Both the position numbers and the translations under genes were made by a program. From a virus: a DNA stretch of 34,170 nucleotides. The stretch spans positions 1 through 34,170 of the IMG/VR virus record IMGVR_UViG_3300024357_000017; one strand, given 5' to 3'. Below, piece after piece: positions 14,673-26,800 of this stretch (positions are counted from its first letter, which is position 1; each line of letters starts with the position of its first letter). Under the pieces are notes generated by a model. That model was not told the origin of the DNA. It searched no databases and saw only the letters and a program-made list of their open reading frames with translations.

Positions 14673-15760
14673 GAAAAACCCTCGCCCAGGCCAAGAACTC
14701 CACGATCCCGCAGTCTGTCGGATTGGCGACCTGCGACGATCGGCTTGTCCAGTTGCTGAACGAGGCCCAGGCGCGTTTGGCCGACATGGGCAAGTGGTGG
14801 GGCACCTACAAGAAGCTGCGCATCTGCGTGACCGCCGGGTGCATCACCTGGCCGCGCGAGGTGAAGACCATCGAGGCCATGAATCTGTGCGGGTACAACA
14901 TCCCCGTGCAAAACGCCTGGTACGAGTTCCAGACCGACGAGCGGGCACCGCGCACCGGTTGCGGCCGCGAAGGCTGCGAGCAAGACCAGCTGCTGGATCG
15001 CGGCATGGTCACGCAGTACCGCGACTTCACCGGTAACTCAACGGTGCGCGTTTTCCCGTCGCTGGTGGCCGATGCCGGCAAACGGATCCTGCTTCAAGGG
15101 GAAGATCCCAACGGCATTCCGATTCGCACGTTTGACCCAGTCAGCGGCGAGTACGTGTTCGGCGAGTACGTCACGCTTCCGGACATCACCACGACTCCAT
15201 ACGTGGAGACATCTAGCATCTTCAAGATGCCAGGACTCACCGGAGCCCAGAAACCGTACACACAGGGGCGCGTCGTTGTGCGTTCTGTCAACATCGACCC
15301 TCCGAACGTCGAAACCCAGATCGCCATCTGGGGGCCGAGCGAGGACAACCCGCAGTACCGGCGCACCTACCTGATCGGCATGCCGGAGGTTTGTGGTGGC
15401 ACCTCTGGATGCAATGCCGCTGCTGCCAACGAGTGCATCGATCACGGCGACGGCTGCGTGCCAGCAGACACGAACTGCACCAACACGGTCGTCGAGGCCA
15501 TTGTGCGTCTGGAGTTCATCCCGGCCGTGGTTGATTCGGATTGGCTGTTCATCGGGAACATCCAGGCGATCAAGCACATGATGCGCGCCATCCAGAAGGA
15601 GGATCGTAATCAGTACACCGAGGCCGAGCGCGAGATCCAGCTGGCCCTTCGATCGCTCCGCAACGAGCTTGAGGCTTACAGCCCCAACGAGCGCAGCGTG
15701 ATCAACGTGCAGCCCTATGGCAGTGCGAAGTCGCGTTACATCTTCGGAGGGTTCATCTGA
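14669..15760 (+). CDS. Cys-rich tail/neck structural protein
   Basis: A 363-residue protein that I assign to the tail or neck by position and pattern. The N-terminal part (DDRLVQLLNEAQARLADMGKWWGTYKK) is helical and typical of adaptor-like virion proteins. The middle is beta-rich (TVRVFPSLVADAGKRILLQG). The C-terminal helices (GNIQAIKHMMRAIQKEDRNQ, then EREIQLALRSLRNEL) resemble a family found beside propeller-type tail proteins. It has many cysteines, including CGREGCEQ and a cluster CGGTSGC ... CIDHGDGC ... NC (about residues 243-271). It may connect portal and tail (inference); alternatively it is a minor tail protein. Confidence 0.65.
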   Translation: MRKTLAQAKNSTIPQSVGLATCDDRLVQLLNEAQARLADMGKWWGTYKKLRICVTAGCITWPREVKTIEAMNLCGYNIPVQNAWYEFQTDERAPRTGCGREGCEQDQLLDRGMVTQYRDFTGNSTVRVFPSLVADAGKRILLQGEDPNGIPIRTFDPVSGEYVFGEYVTLPDITTTPYVETSSIFKMPGLTGAQKPYTQGRVVVRSVNIDPPNVETQIAIWGPSEDNPQYRRTYLIGMPEVCGGTSGCNAAAANECIDHGDGCVPADTNCTNTVVEAIVRLEFIPAVVDSDWLFIGNIQAIKHMMRAIQKEDRNQYTEAEREIQLALRSLRNELEAYSPNERSVINVQPYGSAKSRYIFGGFI

Positions 15761-16230
15761 TGGTGTGCGAACTTCCAGTCGTGGCCGAAAAGCAGCCTGT
15801 CACTTGGTTGGAGTTTCTGACCGATGACAACATCTCGTTCGATGAGCGCCTTGATCGATGGGAGGCATTTGTTGCGGACAAGCCGCAGGTTGAGTGTCCG
15901 CTGACACACGTCTATCCGAATGGGTTGTACGTGCGTGAGATTTTCGCTCCAGCTGGATCGATCATAACCAGCCGAATTCACAAGTTTGACCATCCGTTTT
16001 TCTTGATGCGCGGCAAGTTGACGGTGATCAGCGAAACCGAAGGAATGGTCACGTACACCGCACCTTTGATGGGGATTACGTTACCTCAAACCCGACGCGC
16101 AATTTTGATTCACGAAGATACCGTCTGGACAACGGTTCATCCGAACCCAGAGAACAAGACCGATCACGAAGAGCTTTCAAACGACCTCACTTACATGAGG
16201 CACAACCAATACCTAGCATGTCATTTGTAG
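15760..16230 (+). CDS. Cupin-fold protein in the tail operon
   Basis: A 156-residue protein whose ATG overlaps the preceding TGA by one base. Residues about 50-140 look like a cupin beta barrel: LYVREIFAPAGSIITSRIHK, FDHPFFLMRGKLTVISE, a MGITLPQTRRAILIHEDT strand pair, then VWTTVHPNPENK. His residues in SRIHKFDHP and in HEDTVWTTVHPN are at cupin metal-ligand positions. The 'HEDTVWTTVHP' motif is one I associate with small cupin-like phage proteins encoded among virion genes. The role is unknown: minor structural protein or sugar/metal binding. The end overlaps the next gene by 13 nt. Confidence 0.7.
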   Translation: MVCELPVVAEKQPVTWLEFLTDDNISFDERLDRWEAFVADKPQVECPLTHVYPNGLYVREIFAPAGSIITSRIHKFDHPFFLMRGKLTVISETEGMVTYTAPLMGITLPQTRRAILIHEDTVWTTVHPNPENKTDHEELSNDLTYMRHNQYLACHL

Positions 16231-16964
16231 GAACAGCCATCGGACTCGGAGCAGGCGGAACGATTTTAAGCGCCGGATTGGGCGCCGCTTCTGCCAGCGC
16301 AGCACGTCGCCAGGCGCGAGACGCCGCCAACATGCCTGGCGTTGATCTCGCCAAGATCATGGAGGAGTCGGCGCAAATGGCTCCCCGCGCCCGCGAGCTT
16401 GAGGCGCAGCGGAATGCCGTCAGTCGCGCTCAGCTGCTTGAGTCGCTTGGAATCCAGATTCCTGGTTACCAGGAGGCTCAGGCGGCGCGTTCTCAGAATG
16501 CGTTGGCGCTTCTTCGCGGAGAGCTTCCTCCTGACGTGCTGGCACAGGTTCAGCGCAAGGCTGCGACGCAGGCTGTCCAGGGTGGCTATGCCGGATCGGC
16601 GGCTGGAAGGAATCTGGTCGCGCGCGATATCGGCCGCACCAGCCTCGATCTTACAGGCCTTGGCGCCCGGCAATTCGCCGACATCCTCGGCACGACTCCA
16701 ATGGCACCTCTGGCGCGCTATGAGTTCACGCCGCAGCAGATCGCGGACATCCGGTCTCAAGAACGCGGTGCCGCCCAGCGCGCGCTGCTTGGCGTGGCAG
16801 GAATGCCGTCCGCGACCGGTGTGGTTGGTGAGGCACTCGGATCGCTCGGATCCGGCCTGACCAACCTTGGGTTCGCCCAGCTTGGTGCCAGAGGTATGGG
16901 AGGCGGCGGAGGTGGTGGATCGTCCTCGCCAATTCAAGCAACCGGATATCACCAAGGAACCTAA
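16218..16964 (+). CDS. Internal virion (ejection) protein candidate 1
   Basis: A 248-residue protein: a short, Gly/Ala-rich hydrophobic N-terminus (MSFVGTAIGLGAGGTILSAG and on), long Ala/Arg/Gln-rich helices (ARELEAQRNAVSRAQLLESL, PPDVLAQVQRKAATQAVQGG) and a Gly-rich C-terminal tail. This resembles the small internal core proteins of podoviruses (T7 gp14-like in position and character), which enter the host envelope during DNA ejection. It is first of three genes ordered small, medium, giant, as in T7-like ejection cassettes. The assignment is by context and composition; no sequence family is certain. Confidence 0.6.
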   Translation: MSFVGTAIGLGAGGTILSAGLGAASASAARRQARDAANMPGVDLAKIMEESAQMAPRARELEAQRNAVSRAQLLESLGIQIPGYQEAQAARSQNALALLRGELPPDVLAQVQRKAATQAVQGGYAGSAAGRNLVARDIGRTSLDLTGLGARQFADILGTTPMAPLARYEFTPQQIADIRSQERGAAQRALLGVAGMPSATGVVGEALGSLGSGLTNLGFAQLGARGMGGGGGGGSSSPIQATGYHQGT

Positions 16965-16969
16965 GCACT

Positions 16970-17869
16970 ATGGCTAACCCATTCTCAGGACTCGAAAACA
17001 TCGGCGCATCATATCTGCAAGGGATGCAGCTGGCAGAGCAGCGCCGGGCGCGCCAGGAGGCACTTGCACAACGCGAGGAAGAGGCTCGGATTCGCCAGCA
17101 GTATTACCAGGATCTGGTGGATCAGCGCCGCGAGGCAGCGCGGCTGGCTGCGCAAAACAAAGAAGACACGCTTGCGGCCAAGTTTGGCGAAAATGCGGTG
17201 TACAACGCTGATGGCACGATCGACATTGTTAAGTCAGCCAAGGCCCAGAAAGAAGCGGGTGACCAGGAGGCATACGCGGAAACCGCCGGTCTCGCTCAGG
17301 GCTTTGGAAAACCGATTGAGGGCCTCCCTGAAACCGTCCGAAGCAGCAAGGCGTTCCAGCGTGGGCTCGCCGGCGCGTTGGTGAAGAACATCGAGAACGA
17401 CATTGCGCTGAAACGAGTGATGGCGTCGCAGGGGATAATTCCTGCAGGCGAAGCCAAACCGCTTCCAAGTGCTGTCGAAAACCTGATTCAGGGTCCGACG
17501 CAGCCCACGATTTTTGACATCTTGGGAGGCACTGCGCCGCAGCCGCTGGGTGTTGCTCCGAAAACTAGCGCTGAAACCGCGCCTGCAATCCCAACGCCGG
17601 AAGGCTATCAAGAAGTTCAGTTGCCGCAGGGCAAGTTCTACACAAAGAAGCCAAAGGTGGAGCAGCCTAAGCGAGTGGATCGGCCTCATACGGTGTACAA
17701 ACGCGACGAAAACGGAGATATCATCGCAACAATCAAGATGACCAACGAAGAGAAGCAGGCGTACGACGCTCAGCAGGAAGCGCTTTCTAGTCCACCGGCA
17801 GCTGGAACAAATACCACGACACTCCCTGGTTTCTTCTTTGATCCCAAAACTAAGTCCTGGGCACGCTAA
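16970..17869 (+). CDS. Internal virion protein candidate 2 (coiled coil)
   Basis: A 299-residue protein with AAGGAA upstream of ATG 16970. Residues about 20-68 are a charged coiled coil (QRRARQEALAQREEEARIRQ and following). The middle has a helical patch (AFQRGLAGALVKNIENDIAL). The C-terminal half is Pro/Thr-rich and probably disordered, with an FFFDPKTKSWAR end. It lies between a membrane-type internal protein and the giant protein, the second position of a T7-like ejection cassette. A structural link between these two is plausible but not shown by any motif. Alternatives are a tail assembly or scaffold-like protein. Confidence 0.55.
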   Translation: MANPFSGLENIGASYLQGMQLAEQRRARQEALAQREEEARIRQQYYQDLVDQRREAARLAAQNKEDTLAAKFGENAVYNADGTIDIVKSAKAQKEAGDQEAYAETAGLAQGFGKPIEGLPETVRSSKAFQRGLAGALVKNIENDIALKRVMASQGIIPAGEAKPLPSAVENLIQGPTQPTIFDILGGTAPQPLGVAPKTSAETAPAIPTPEGYQEVQLPQGKFYTKKPKVEQPKRVDRPHTVYKRDENGDIIATIKMTNEEKQAYDAQQEALSSPPAAGTNTTTLPGFFFDPKTKSWAR

Positions 17870-17880
17870 CCCCATCGACT

Positions 17881-20800
17881 ATGCCACGCACCGTTGAAAT
17901 CCCAGGCGTCGCCAGGCTCACATTTCCCGACGACATCAGCGAAGATGAGATGCTGAATGCGACGCGGGATTTCTACGAAAAATCTCAGCAGGGAGCACTA
18001 GGCGCAGCCGGATCGGCAGCAATACGCGAACCGGCCAGACAAATTGGCGGCGCCATAAAAGCGTCGGCGCGGTTGGGTGATTGGTTTCAGCCACCTGACG
18101 TAAACCCTGAAACCGGAATCCCTGTTTGGCAGCGCGCAGAGTCCACGTTCATGGGGCCGGAAATCGTGACTCCGGTCGAAAAGCCACCCGAGGTGCCGCT
18201 GGAACAAACGGGACTCTACAAGGCCGGAGAAGCTCTTCAGCGAGGAGCAGAAAAAATGTTCCCCGTCAGCCCGCTGAGGGAAGAAGACTTCCTGACGCAG
18301 GTTGGTGCCGGGCTTGGGTCGCTGCCAACCTCTGTAATACCATACGCGGGACCGCTTATTTACGGCCTTAGCGCGGGCGAAGACGCTGCTGAAAAAGCCG
18401 GCAAATTTTACGACAACAAGATTGCCGAGGCGATGGCGGCTGGAAACACGGCGGAAGCAAGCCGGCTGCAAGAAGAGAAGAAGAGTCAGCAGGCGATTCA
18501 ATTTGGAATCAATGCGCCACTTGGGTACGCGACAGAACGGCTTCTTGGCGTTGTTCCAGGCGTAAAACAAATCACGGAGGGTGGCGGGAAACTGATACCG
18601 AAACTCGCAGCAGGTCAGACCGTCGAAAACGCGAAGAAGGTTGCCGCGTTCCTGGCAAAGCAGGGCACAAAAACCGCCGCTGGAGAATTCGCTCAAGAAG
18701 GGCTTGAGCAGACAGCCGCTAACATCGGAGAAAAAGCATACAATCCAGATGCTGAGTTTACGGCAGGCGTTTTGGATGCTTCAACCGCAGGTGGCGCGGT
18801 TGGATATTTGGCATCCGTTCCGCTGAGCCTAATCGGATCCAAGCTGAGGAAGAATCGGCTCGATCAAATTCGTGCATTACGAGATACGAGATTGGCTGAG
18901 GGCCCGCTTTCGGAGCGTCAGATTAGCGAAATCAACAATAGGATAATTTCGGGGCAACCACTGACAGAGCCAGATGCTGGAAGTCTTCTTGGCCTTTTGA
19001 GCGACGACCCGGCTACGCGCTCTTCAGTCGGAGGCAACAACGCGGAGCTTCTTCCCAATTCGGCGGCCACTCTCGCGGGAATCAATTCCGGGGGCGCGCC
19101 TTCGGGCCCGTTCAGAATTACACCACCAAAACCTCCTGAAGGCGAAATCGTCCTACCGGCGATGGAGTTGGAGGGAGAAGAAACCGCAACCACAACACCA
19201 GATGCCATTCAAAAACAAGTCACAGATGAGAGCGTGCTTCGCGGAGAAGAAGCGCAACCCGAAGAGCAGTTGGGACTGCCAAAAGTGGATCGAGGAGGGC
19301 GGCCTCCCGAAAGCAGAGGGGCCGAAGCCGAAGGCCAAGCGGAAATCCAGCCGCTGACCATCGAGGAGACGCAGGAGTACAATCGTACCGTTGACTCCCT
19401 AGGAGGAGCGTCTGCATACGATCTACTGACTCCGGACGAGTTCGATCGATTTCAGTCACTCGCGGACCGCGTTAGCCAGCTGGAGGAAGCTGGCTGGTCG
19501 TTTGATGAGCAGGCGGGATGGGTGAAGCCCGGTGGAGTTGCTCCGGCGCCAACAGAGCCCACTCCAACCGTTACCCCCACCACCCCAACCATCACCCCGT
19601 CCGCCGCCGCTGCCGCTCCCGTGAGCGCCGAGGAGATCCGGGCGAGCCTGGAGCAGAAGCGGCGCGCTGCCCAGGCGGCTAAGGCTGGTGCTCAGCCTCC
19701 AACGGCACCTGGAATCACAATCACACCGGGTGCACCGACGATTACCGTTGCGCCTCCGGCCGCGCCTGCCGAGGTCCCAATTCACCAGGAAAACATCCGT
19801 GATAAAACTGGGGTTTTGCGCGACTGGATTATTCGTCGCAGAAACGCGGATGAACGTGGCGCTGATGCGAACGAGTTATCTTGGGCAAACAAGTTCGATG
19901 CATGGATTAAGCTCTACAAGGCTCGACCATTTACCGAGACGCTTGAGCAGTTTGTTGAAAAGTACAAAGAGGATTTTTACGGCGTTCAACTAGCAAAAGA
20001 TTTCACTCCTCAACAAAGACAGCAGATCAATGAACTAATCCTAAGACAAGGAGCTCTTAGTAATTACAGTAACACCGGTGTATTTGGGCAACTTTCAGCG
20101 GCTCTTGGTAAGCTGCAAAATGCTGACAAACAGCCTGCCGCTCCAACTCCCCCCGTCGCCCCAATCGGCATCGGAGAACGGTTGATCGGGTTTGGAAAAT
20201 ACTCTGGCACCAAGATCAAAGACCTTTACACGGCCGATCCGAATTATGCGTTTTGGCTGGTAAGGAGCACCAGGTCCGCGCGCCCTGGCTCACCTCAAAG
20301 ACAAGTTGGTGATTACGTCGCCGCGCTCCCTGAGTACCAACAAGCTGCAACCAAGGCAAAAGCTGAAGCAGAAGCCGTTCTTACCAATGAAAACAAAGCT
20401 GTCCTCGCAAAGCTCCGCATCAATGCCTCCATCAACCCGGATGGCAGCATTGACCTCTCAGGCAACACCAGGAAATCGCAGGATGACATCAAAGCCGAAG
20501 GTGGCCGGTACTCCACAGACAGCCGGTCCTGGACGATCGATGCCGCCGGCCTTGGGAGATTTATCGGTCGATCAGGACCTGATTCAGGAGCTCCTGGCCA
20601 ACAAAGAAGTAATAGCCCGGCTTACACCCGTAATGCTGAGCTCCGAAAACTCAGAGAGGATGCGGACAACCGGCCCGACAGAAGCGGACTGGAGGGAGGC
20701 GTTGACAACCATCTTGGCGTAGACACCCAGGAGTTGATTCGCCAAGGCGAGAAGTTTGGCATTCCGCGAGTCGTAGGAGACGAGCAAATCGAGGATGCGG

Positions 20801-23800
20801 CACTAATGGTGCAAGCGTTCTCAAATAAGCGCCCGTTCTTCATGCTTTCCAGCGCACCTGGAACTGGAAAGACCTACGTGCTTGGGGCTGGCATCCGCGA
20901 AATGCGCAAGCGCGGCGCCAAAAAAATCATCTACGTGACCCTCAACAAGGGGTTGATCAAACAGATCAATCAAGACTTGAAGGATTACGGCATCGGAGAC
21001 GTGCGATTCATCACGTATTCCGAGATGAAGGATCTGACGCCAGAGGAATCTGACGTGCTCATTTTTGATGAGGCTCACGCAATCAAGAACTTGACCGGAA
21101 GCGGATCAGAGCAGGCCAAGAAGGCTCAGGAATGGATTCAGCGGACAGGGTTTCCCGTTTTTTCGACTGCTACACCGTTTGAGAACCCCACGCAGACGGC
21201 CTACCTGCTGAACACCGGCATCTTTGATTCGTTCGGTGATTACAAGCAGTTTGCTCTGGCCTATGGGGCGACGCCGATCAGGGATAGCAGCGGAAATATC
21301 GTCAGAACCGTTTGGCTCCCGACCAAAACGAACGAGCAGGATCAGATTGCAGCGCGCAATTTCTTCAGGAAGGAGGGCATCTTCACAGCCCGGAAGACGC
21401 GGCTGCCCGCCAATCAGGTTGATTCGCGCCTGGTTGCCATCAAGGGGGATGAGGAATGGACCAACACCTACAATGCGTTCTCGGATGCGGCCGAGGCTCA
21501 GAAGAGCTCCCTCGATGGCACCGAAAAGATGTGGATCATCAACTACAAGAAGCGCCTGCTGGAAGCGTCCAAGATCAGGAACGCAATCGGCGAGGCGCGT
21601 CGCGCTTTAAGCGCCGGGCGGTGGCCAATCATCTTTGTTGAGACCAAGGCGGAGAGAAGCATCGACATCGAAGAGCAGCGCCGGCTCCAGGATCAATACA
21701 AGCGCGACAAGGCTCTCGCCAAGATGATGGGCGGAGAGACGCCACGGCGTTCGGATTACCCCGGGTTGCTGTCGGACGGTATCATCAGCGTCCTTGAGGC
21801 CACTATGGACCGACTCGGCACCACTGTGATCTCGATACCGTCTGCGGAAGACGTGATCAAAAGCGAGATCGGGGCAAACGATGTCGCGATCTTCACGGGT
21901 TCGGTTCCAGATGCGCGTGCCCAGAAGAACCTCGACCTCTGGCGCGGCAACAGGCCGATGGTGCTCGTCGCTACGATGGCCAAGGGTGGCACCGGCCTTT
22001 CGTTGCATGACAAGACCGGCAATCACCCCACAACCCAGATCAACGTCAACCTGCCGTGGACCGCGACCCAGGTTGAGCAGGTCTCACTGCGATCGGCGCG
22101 CTACGGCCTCAAGGGAACCGCTCAGATGCAGTGGCTCTTCGCGGACAATATCCCATTTGAGCGTGAGCTCGCGGCCCGCGTCGGTGGGCGGATGAGAGAT
22201 ATGGGAGCCCTGGTTCAGGGCGAGGCAGGGGCTGCCGCAACCAACATCAAGAACTTCAATTTCGAGGATGAATCATTCTCGGAAGCGAATGCGGCAGCGG
22301 CGGCTGCTGCCGAGGCCAAGAAAGAACCAGTCGAACCCCCGGCCGCCCCTGCACCGCCAGCGGCACCGGAGGCTGCTCCTACACCGCCAGCCGCGCCTGC
22401 GCCTCCGGCTGCGCCGAAGACCAAAAAGGCGCGCGAGTGGACGTTTCGCGGCGATATCCTCGATGACATCATTGAACTCGGCGGAATCATGTCCAAAGCG
22501 CAGGCCAAGAAGGAAGGCCGGTTGGCTGGAATCAAGAGTCTCTACGATGACGCGCCGAGGCTGAAGCCGATCTTCAACAAAATCTATCAAGGCAGGTCGC
22601 GCAATACAACCAGTCGCAATCAGCCAGACGTTCTTCTACAAGAACTTGCCATGCAAAACCCCGGAAAATACGGGGACATGACTATTGCTGAGTTTTGGGC
22701 AGCAATCGAAAAAGCAGCACGCGGCCGAGAGGGAGATACGGCGGAACGGCGTCGCGAGGCGGAAGCTGCTGCGGCCGGCGAAGAAGAGGCCAAGGGACTG
22801 AATGCATTCTTGCAGGCCCAGGATGATGAGTTCGCTGACGCGCAGACAGAAGCGATGCAGCGCGCCGGTGAGCCGGATGGGCCTATCCAGATTTCCGTCG
22901 GTGACCTTGCGAAAGGAGACACGTTCTCGGTGCAGGGTGAGCTATTCGAGGTGACGGCGGTTACTGCGGATGGCGAATACACGGTCAGGGATGGAGACCG
23001 GTTTGGTGTTCAAAGTTTGTCCGAATACGACACAATCTTTGTCGATCGCCCGCCGGAGGGCGGTGGCGGCGCCATTGCCACGCCTGGTGGTGTGCCTGCT
23101 GCGCCTGGAGGGGCACCAACACAGGCTGAGCGCAAACCACGTTTGGCTGCTGGCGAAAACCAAGGTGATTTGATCTCCAGTACGCAGTCCGAAATGCGTG
23201 GTCTGGTTGGCGAAGAACAAGTTGACCTGGAAGCCCGGAAACGCGAAGCCGCCGCAGCCGCACGTGCCGCAGCCGAGGCCAAGGCTGCCCAGGACAGGGC
23301 TCAGACGCAGCTGGATCTCGGGGAGGCCGCGTCGAACGCCGCTGATGCCGTTGCTCAGTTCGTCGAATCCATCACCCCGAAGGCCGGTATCACTGAAGGC
23401 CCAACGCCGGAAGAGTCCGCGCGCCGGGTGCTCAAGGCGCTTGCTGATCTAGCCTCTGCCGCAATCCGCGCTGGTGTCCAGAGCGCCACTGAATGGGCGG
23501 CGAGCATGAACCTGAAGCTGGGACCAGCGCTGCAATACGCATGGGACCAGGCGTCTGGCGTCACTGCCGATCCGACGGCCGAGGCGATCGCCGACGTTGA
23601 GAACATCCCCAAGCAATCGACCAGCAGCGATTTCGGGATGATCTACAGCACGCCCGAAGAGCCGGTGACCACGAAGCGTGGCGGGTTCGAGGATGTCGTG
23701 GCGGGCCGGAGGTCGTTGACCCCGGAGGTGCGCGATGCCGGAGTCGAGCTTGCGGTCAGCGCATTCAACGAAGCTGGAGTGAAGTTCCGACAGGTCGGCC

Positions 23801-26800
23801 CAGGACTGTTTGCGCCCACCGACGATGTCAACCAGGAGGAGGCTGGCCGCCGACTGCTTGAGGTCGCCAAAAAGAAGATCCAGCAGGCGCGCGCCGCCGG
23901 GCGCCAGGAGACGCTCTTCGCGCTGATCAACTCGCTGCGAAACCACTTCTCTGTCTCGACGGCGTTCACTCCTGAGACCCGGTCGCAGATGTACATCACT
24001 GGCCAATCCGAGGCATCTGCGTTCGGCTCGGCGCTCCAGTCGCTGAACCTTGGCGTTCAAGAGTTCGTTGCGTTTGCCCGCAATGTGCCCGGCTACCTCA
24101 CGTCATTCTACTTCGATACGCTCAACGGCCAGGAGATTACCACCGTGCTGGAGAAGATCCTGACGAGGTTCCGGAACATTTTGTCCGACGAAGAGATCAA
24201 CAAGATCACCGTCAGCAATCCCGAGCTCGCTCCAATGATCGACCGTCTCGGAATCATGGCGCTCGCGGAAACCGGAAGCCGGGTCTATCGGGCGGTGCAA
24301 GGAAGACTGAAGCAGAAGGCGCCGACCACCCAGGCGCAGAAGAACAAGCGGGCCATCGAAGATGAGGCCATCGATCAGATCATTGAGAACGCGCTTGCGC
24401 TTGGAGTCCAGGAACCGCCCAAGCCGGCGAATCGAAGGCTGACATCGGATCAGCGCCTGGCGTTGATGACCAAGCCTGAGACTCAGGCAAAGATCCAGCG
24501 CGCCACTGAAGACGCCGTCAGCCAGGCCGAGTTCAACGCTGGCTGGCGAGTGATGATGGCCAAGGCTGCCCAGGATGAGAACCTCCTTGCGCAGTACCAG
24601 GAGGCAATGGCGGCTGGCGAAAGCCCGGATGCGGACGCGATCGAGGAAGGCCTGGATCTTCCACAGTATCAACACTGGCGGACGATTCGCGATGGGTTCC
24701 TGAACTACTCGCCGACCACGCTCAAGCTGGCGCAGGATGTCATTCGCGGCCGGTTCAAGGGCGTGCGTTTCGGGGAGAAGAGGGCCGCCCCTCCGGCGCC
24801 CCCGAAGATCGACCTTGCTCGACTGGTCCAGTCGCCAAACGCTGAGATGAGCCGGGTGATCGGTGAGCAGCTGAACGCGATCAGCAACATCCTGGTTGGC
24901 AGCAATGCCACCCCGGAGGCGCGTGCTCGCGTGATGCAGATGATCACGGCCAACGTGGGATCTCAGATACAGCTGGCACGCCAGCGGGTGCTGAACAACT
25001 TCCTGGACACGAAGGCCAGAGTCGCACCGGTAACCGCGAGCGATCGATTGAAGCGACTGATCAACGCAGGCATCACCGAAGATCCGCGTTACAAGAGCCA
25101 GAAGACCCGCGACCTGCTGAAGCGCGTCGCCAATCGATACATCGACGCCAATGAGTTCCTCGGCATGGCGACCCGGACCCGCGAGGAGAAGCTCCGGTTC
25201 CTTACCCAGAAGCTCAACCAAGTCATCACCTCGGAGAACCTGACCGACGAGTGGATGCAGGGCGCCGTGTGGACGCACCTGACGGAACGCATGATGGAAG
25301 CCGAGAGCTCCGTCGTGAGTCAGATCGTGGGCGCCAAGGACGTGAGCTTCGAGCCCGCGTTGCCCAAGACCGATGCCCAGCGTCAGGCTGAACGCGCCAA
25401 GGCGATCGAGCGATTGACCGGTGGAATCCGCGCCGGACTGCTGGACCAGCGCATTGCCGAGACCGTTGCGAGGAATCCAGCGTTTCAGAAGCTCGTCCCC
25501 AAGATCGGCGACCTGGTGAAGCGCGTCCTGCAAACCCCGCAGGGCACCCAGGCACAGTTGGCCAAGGCGTTCTCGAATGCGATCTTGAGCGAACTGGCGA
25601 TCGACCAGGCGCTGGCCGACAAGACAGGTGCTGCGCTGGCCAAGGCGTTCCAGCTGAAGTTTGAGCAGGCGAGGGTGAAGGCCCTGAAGCAGGCCGTCGA
25701 GAAGCTCACGCCGAAGGAGGCTGAACTGATCGGGCCGGGCACTCCGCTCTGGAAGAAGATTGAGCAGTTCGTCAACGCGGGCGGCATGGACTCAGCCGTG
25801 CTGCTGCAAAACATTGCCAAGTCCGCTGGATGGCGCGTGCCTACCGAGGCCGAGGTATCACGCCTGCGAGACCTGGCCCGCCTGGAGCAGGAGCTCAGCA
25901 CTGCAACTGCGGAGGAGAAGCAGAGGGGCATCACCGACGATATCAAGCAGGCGGCCAATCAGGGCCAGCGGGCCGAGATCATGCGCGAGATCCAGCGGCG
26001 CTGGGCCTCGATGACCATGCCGATCCGTGGCAACAAGGTGAACCGAGCCAAGGCGATCAACGAGGTGATTTCAGCCAACCTCTTGTTCAAGGCCGGGTTC
26101 ATCACCAAGCAGCTGATCGATACGGCCACGCAGATGTTCTACTACACGCCGACCCGGGCGATCGCGGCGGCGGCCGAGCGGTACCGTGTCGATCGATCGC
26201 TGAACCGCCAGACTAGGCTCTGGAAGGATTCGGCAGATGCACTGCAAAGCGCCTACAAGGCCCGCTTCGACGCACTCGGAATGGCGCTGGGCGCGATGAA
26301 GCAGGCCGCCAAGGGGCGCGGTGAACGTGACACGATCGCCGGCATCCAGAGCGGTATCAGGGCCATCGACCGCATCAATGCGCAGGCGGACGAGTACATG
26401 AAGCAGAAGAACTATCCGGCTGCGTTCGTGTTCCGGTTGATAGGATTGTTGGGCCTATCGTTTCGGTTCGCTTCTGCGCTCGACGCTTTCCAGGGAATCC
26501 TGGCGGAGCAGCAGGAGATCGGCGCATGGGCTGAAGGGCAGTTCCGGTTGCAAGGCCTGTCGCAGGAGGCGGCCAAGCGCAAGGCCCGCGAGATCATGGG
26601 CGACGCGGCTGCCGAGTACGCGATGGCGCAGGCGATCGTTGGGGACAATTTCCAGGTGCCCGAGAAGGACCGAGCCGCTGCCGCATGGAACGTCGTGCGA
26701 GCTCGCCAGTACCAGCGGGCCCAGGCAGCCGGTCTGGCGGTTGACGACCTTCGGGGGCTGACTGAGCGCCTGCGGGCCACCATCGGATGGAACGTCCAGG

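Noticed and set aside
19220-22535. Several 70-110-codon frames on both strands within the giant gene
   Set aside because: Arg/Pro/Ser-rich shadow frames with no independent ribosome-binding sites or homology-like patterns.
24103-25533. Long open frame on the minus strand (476 codons)
   Set aside because: It lies entirely opposite the giant protein gene. Its sequence is Leu/Arg/Gly/His-rich without domains, as expected from the antisense of a GC-rich gene.
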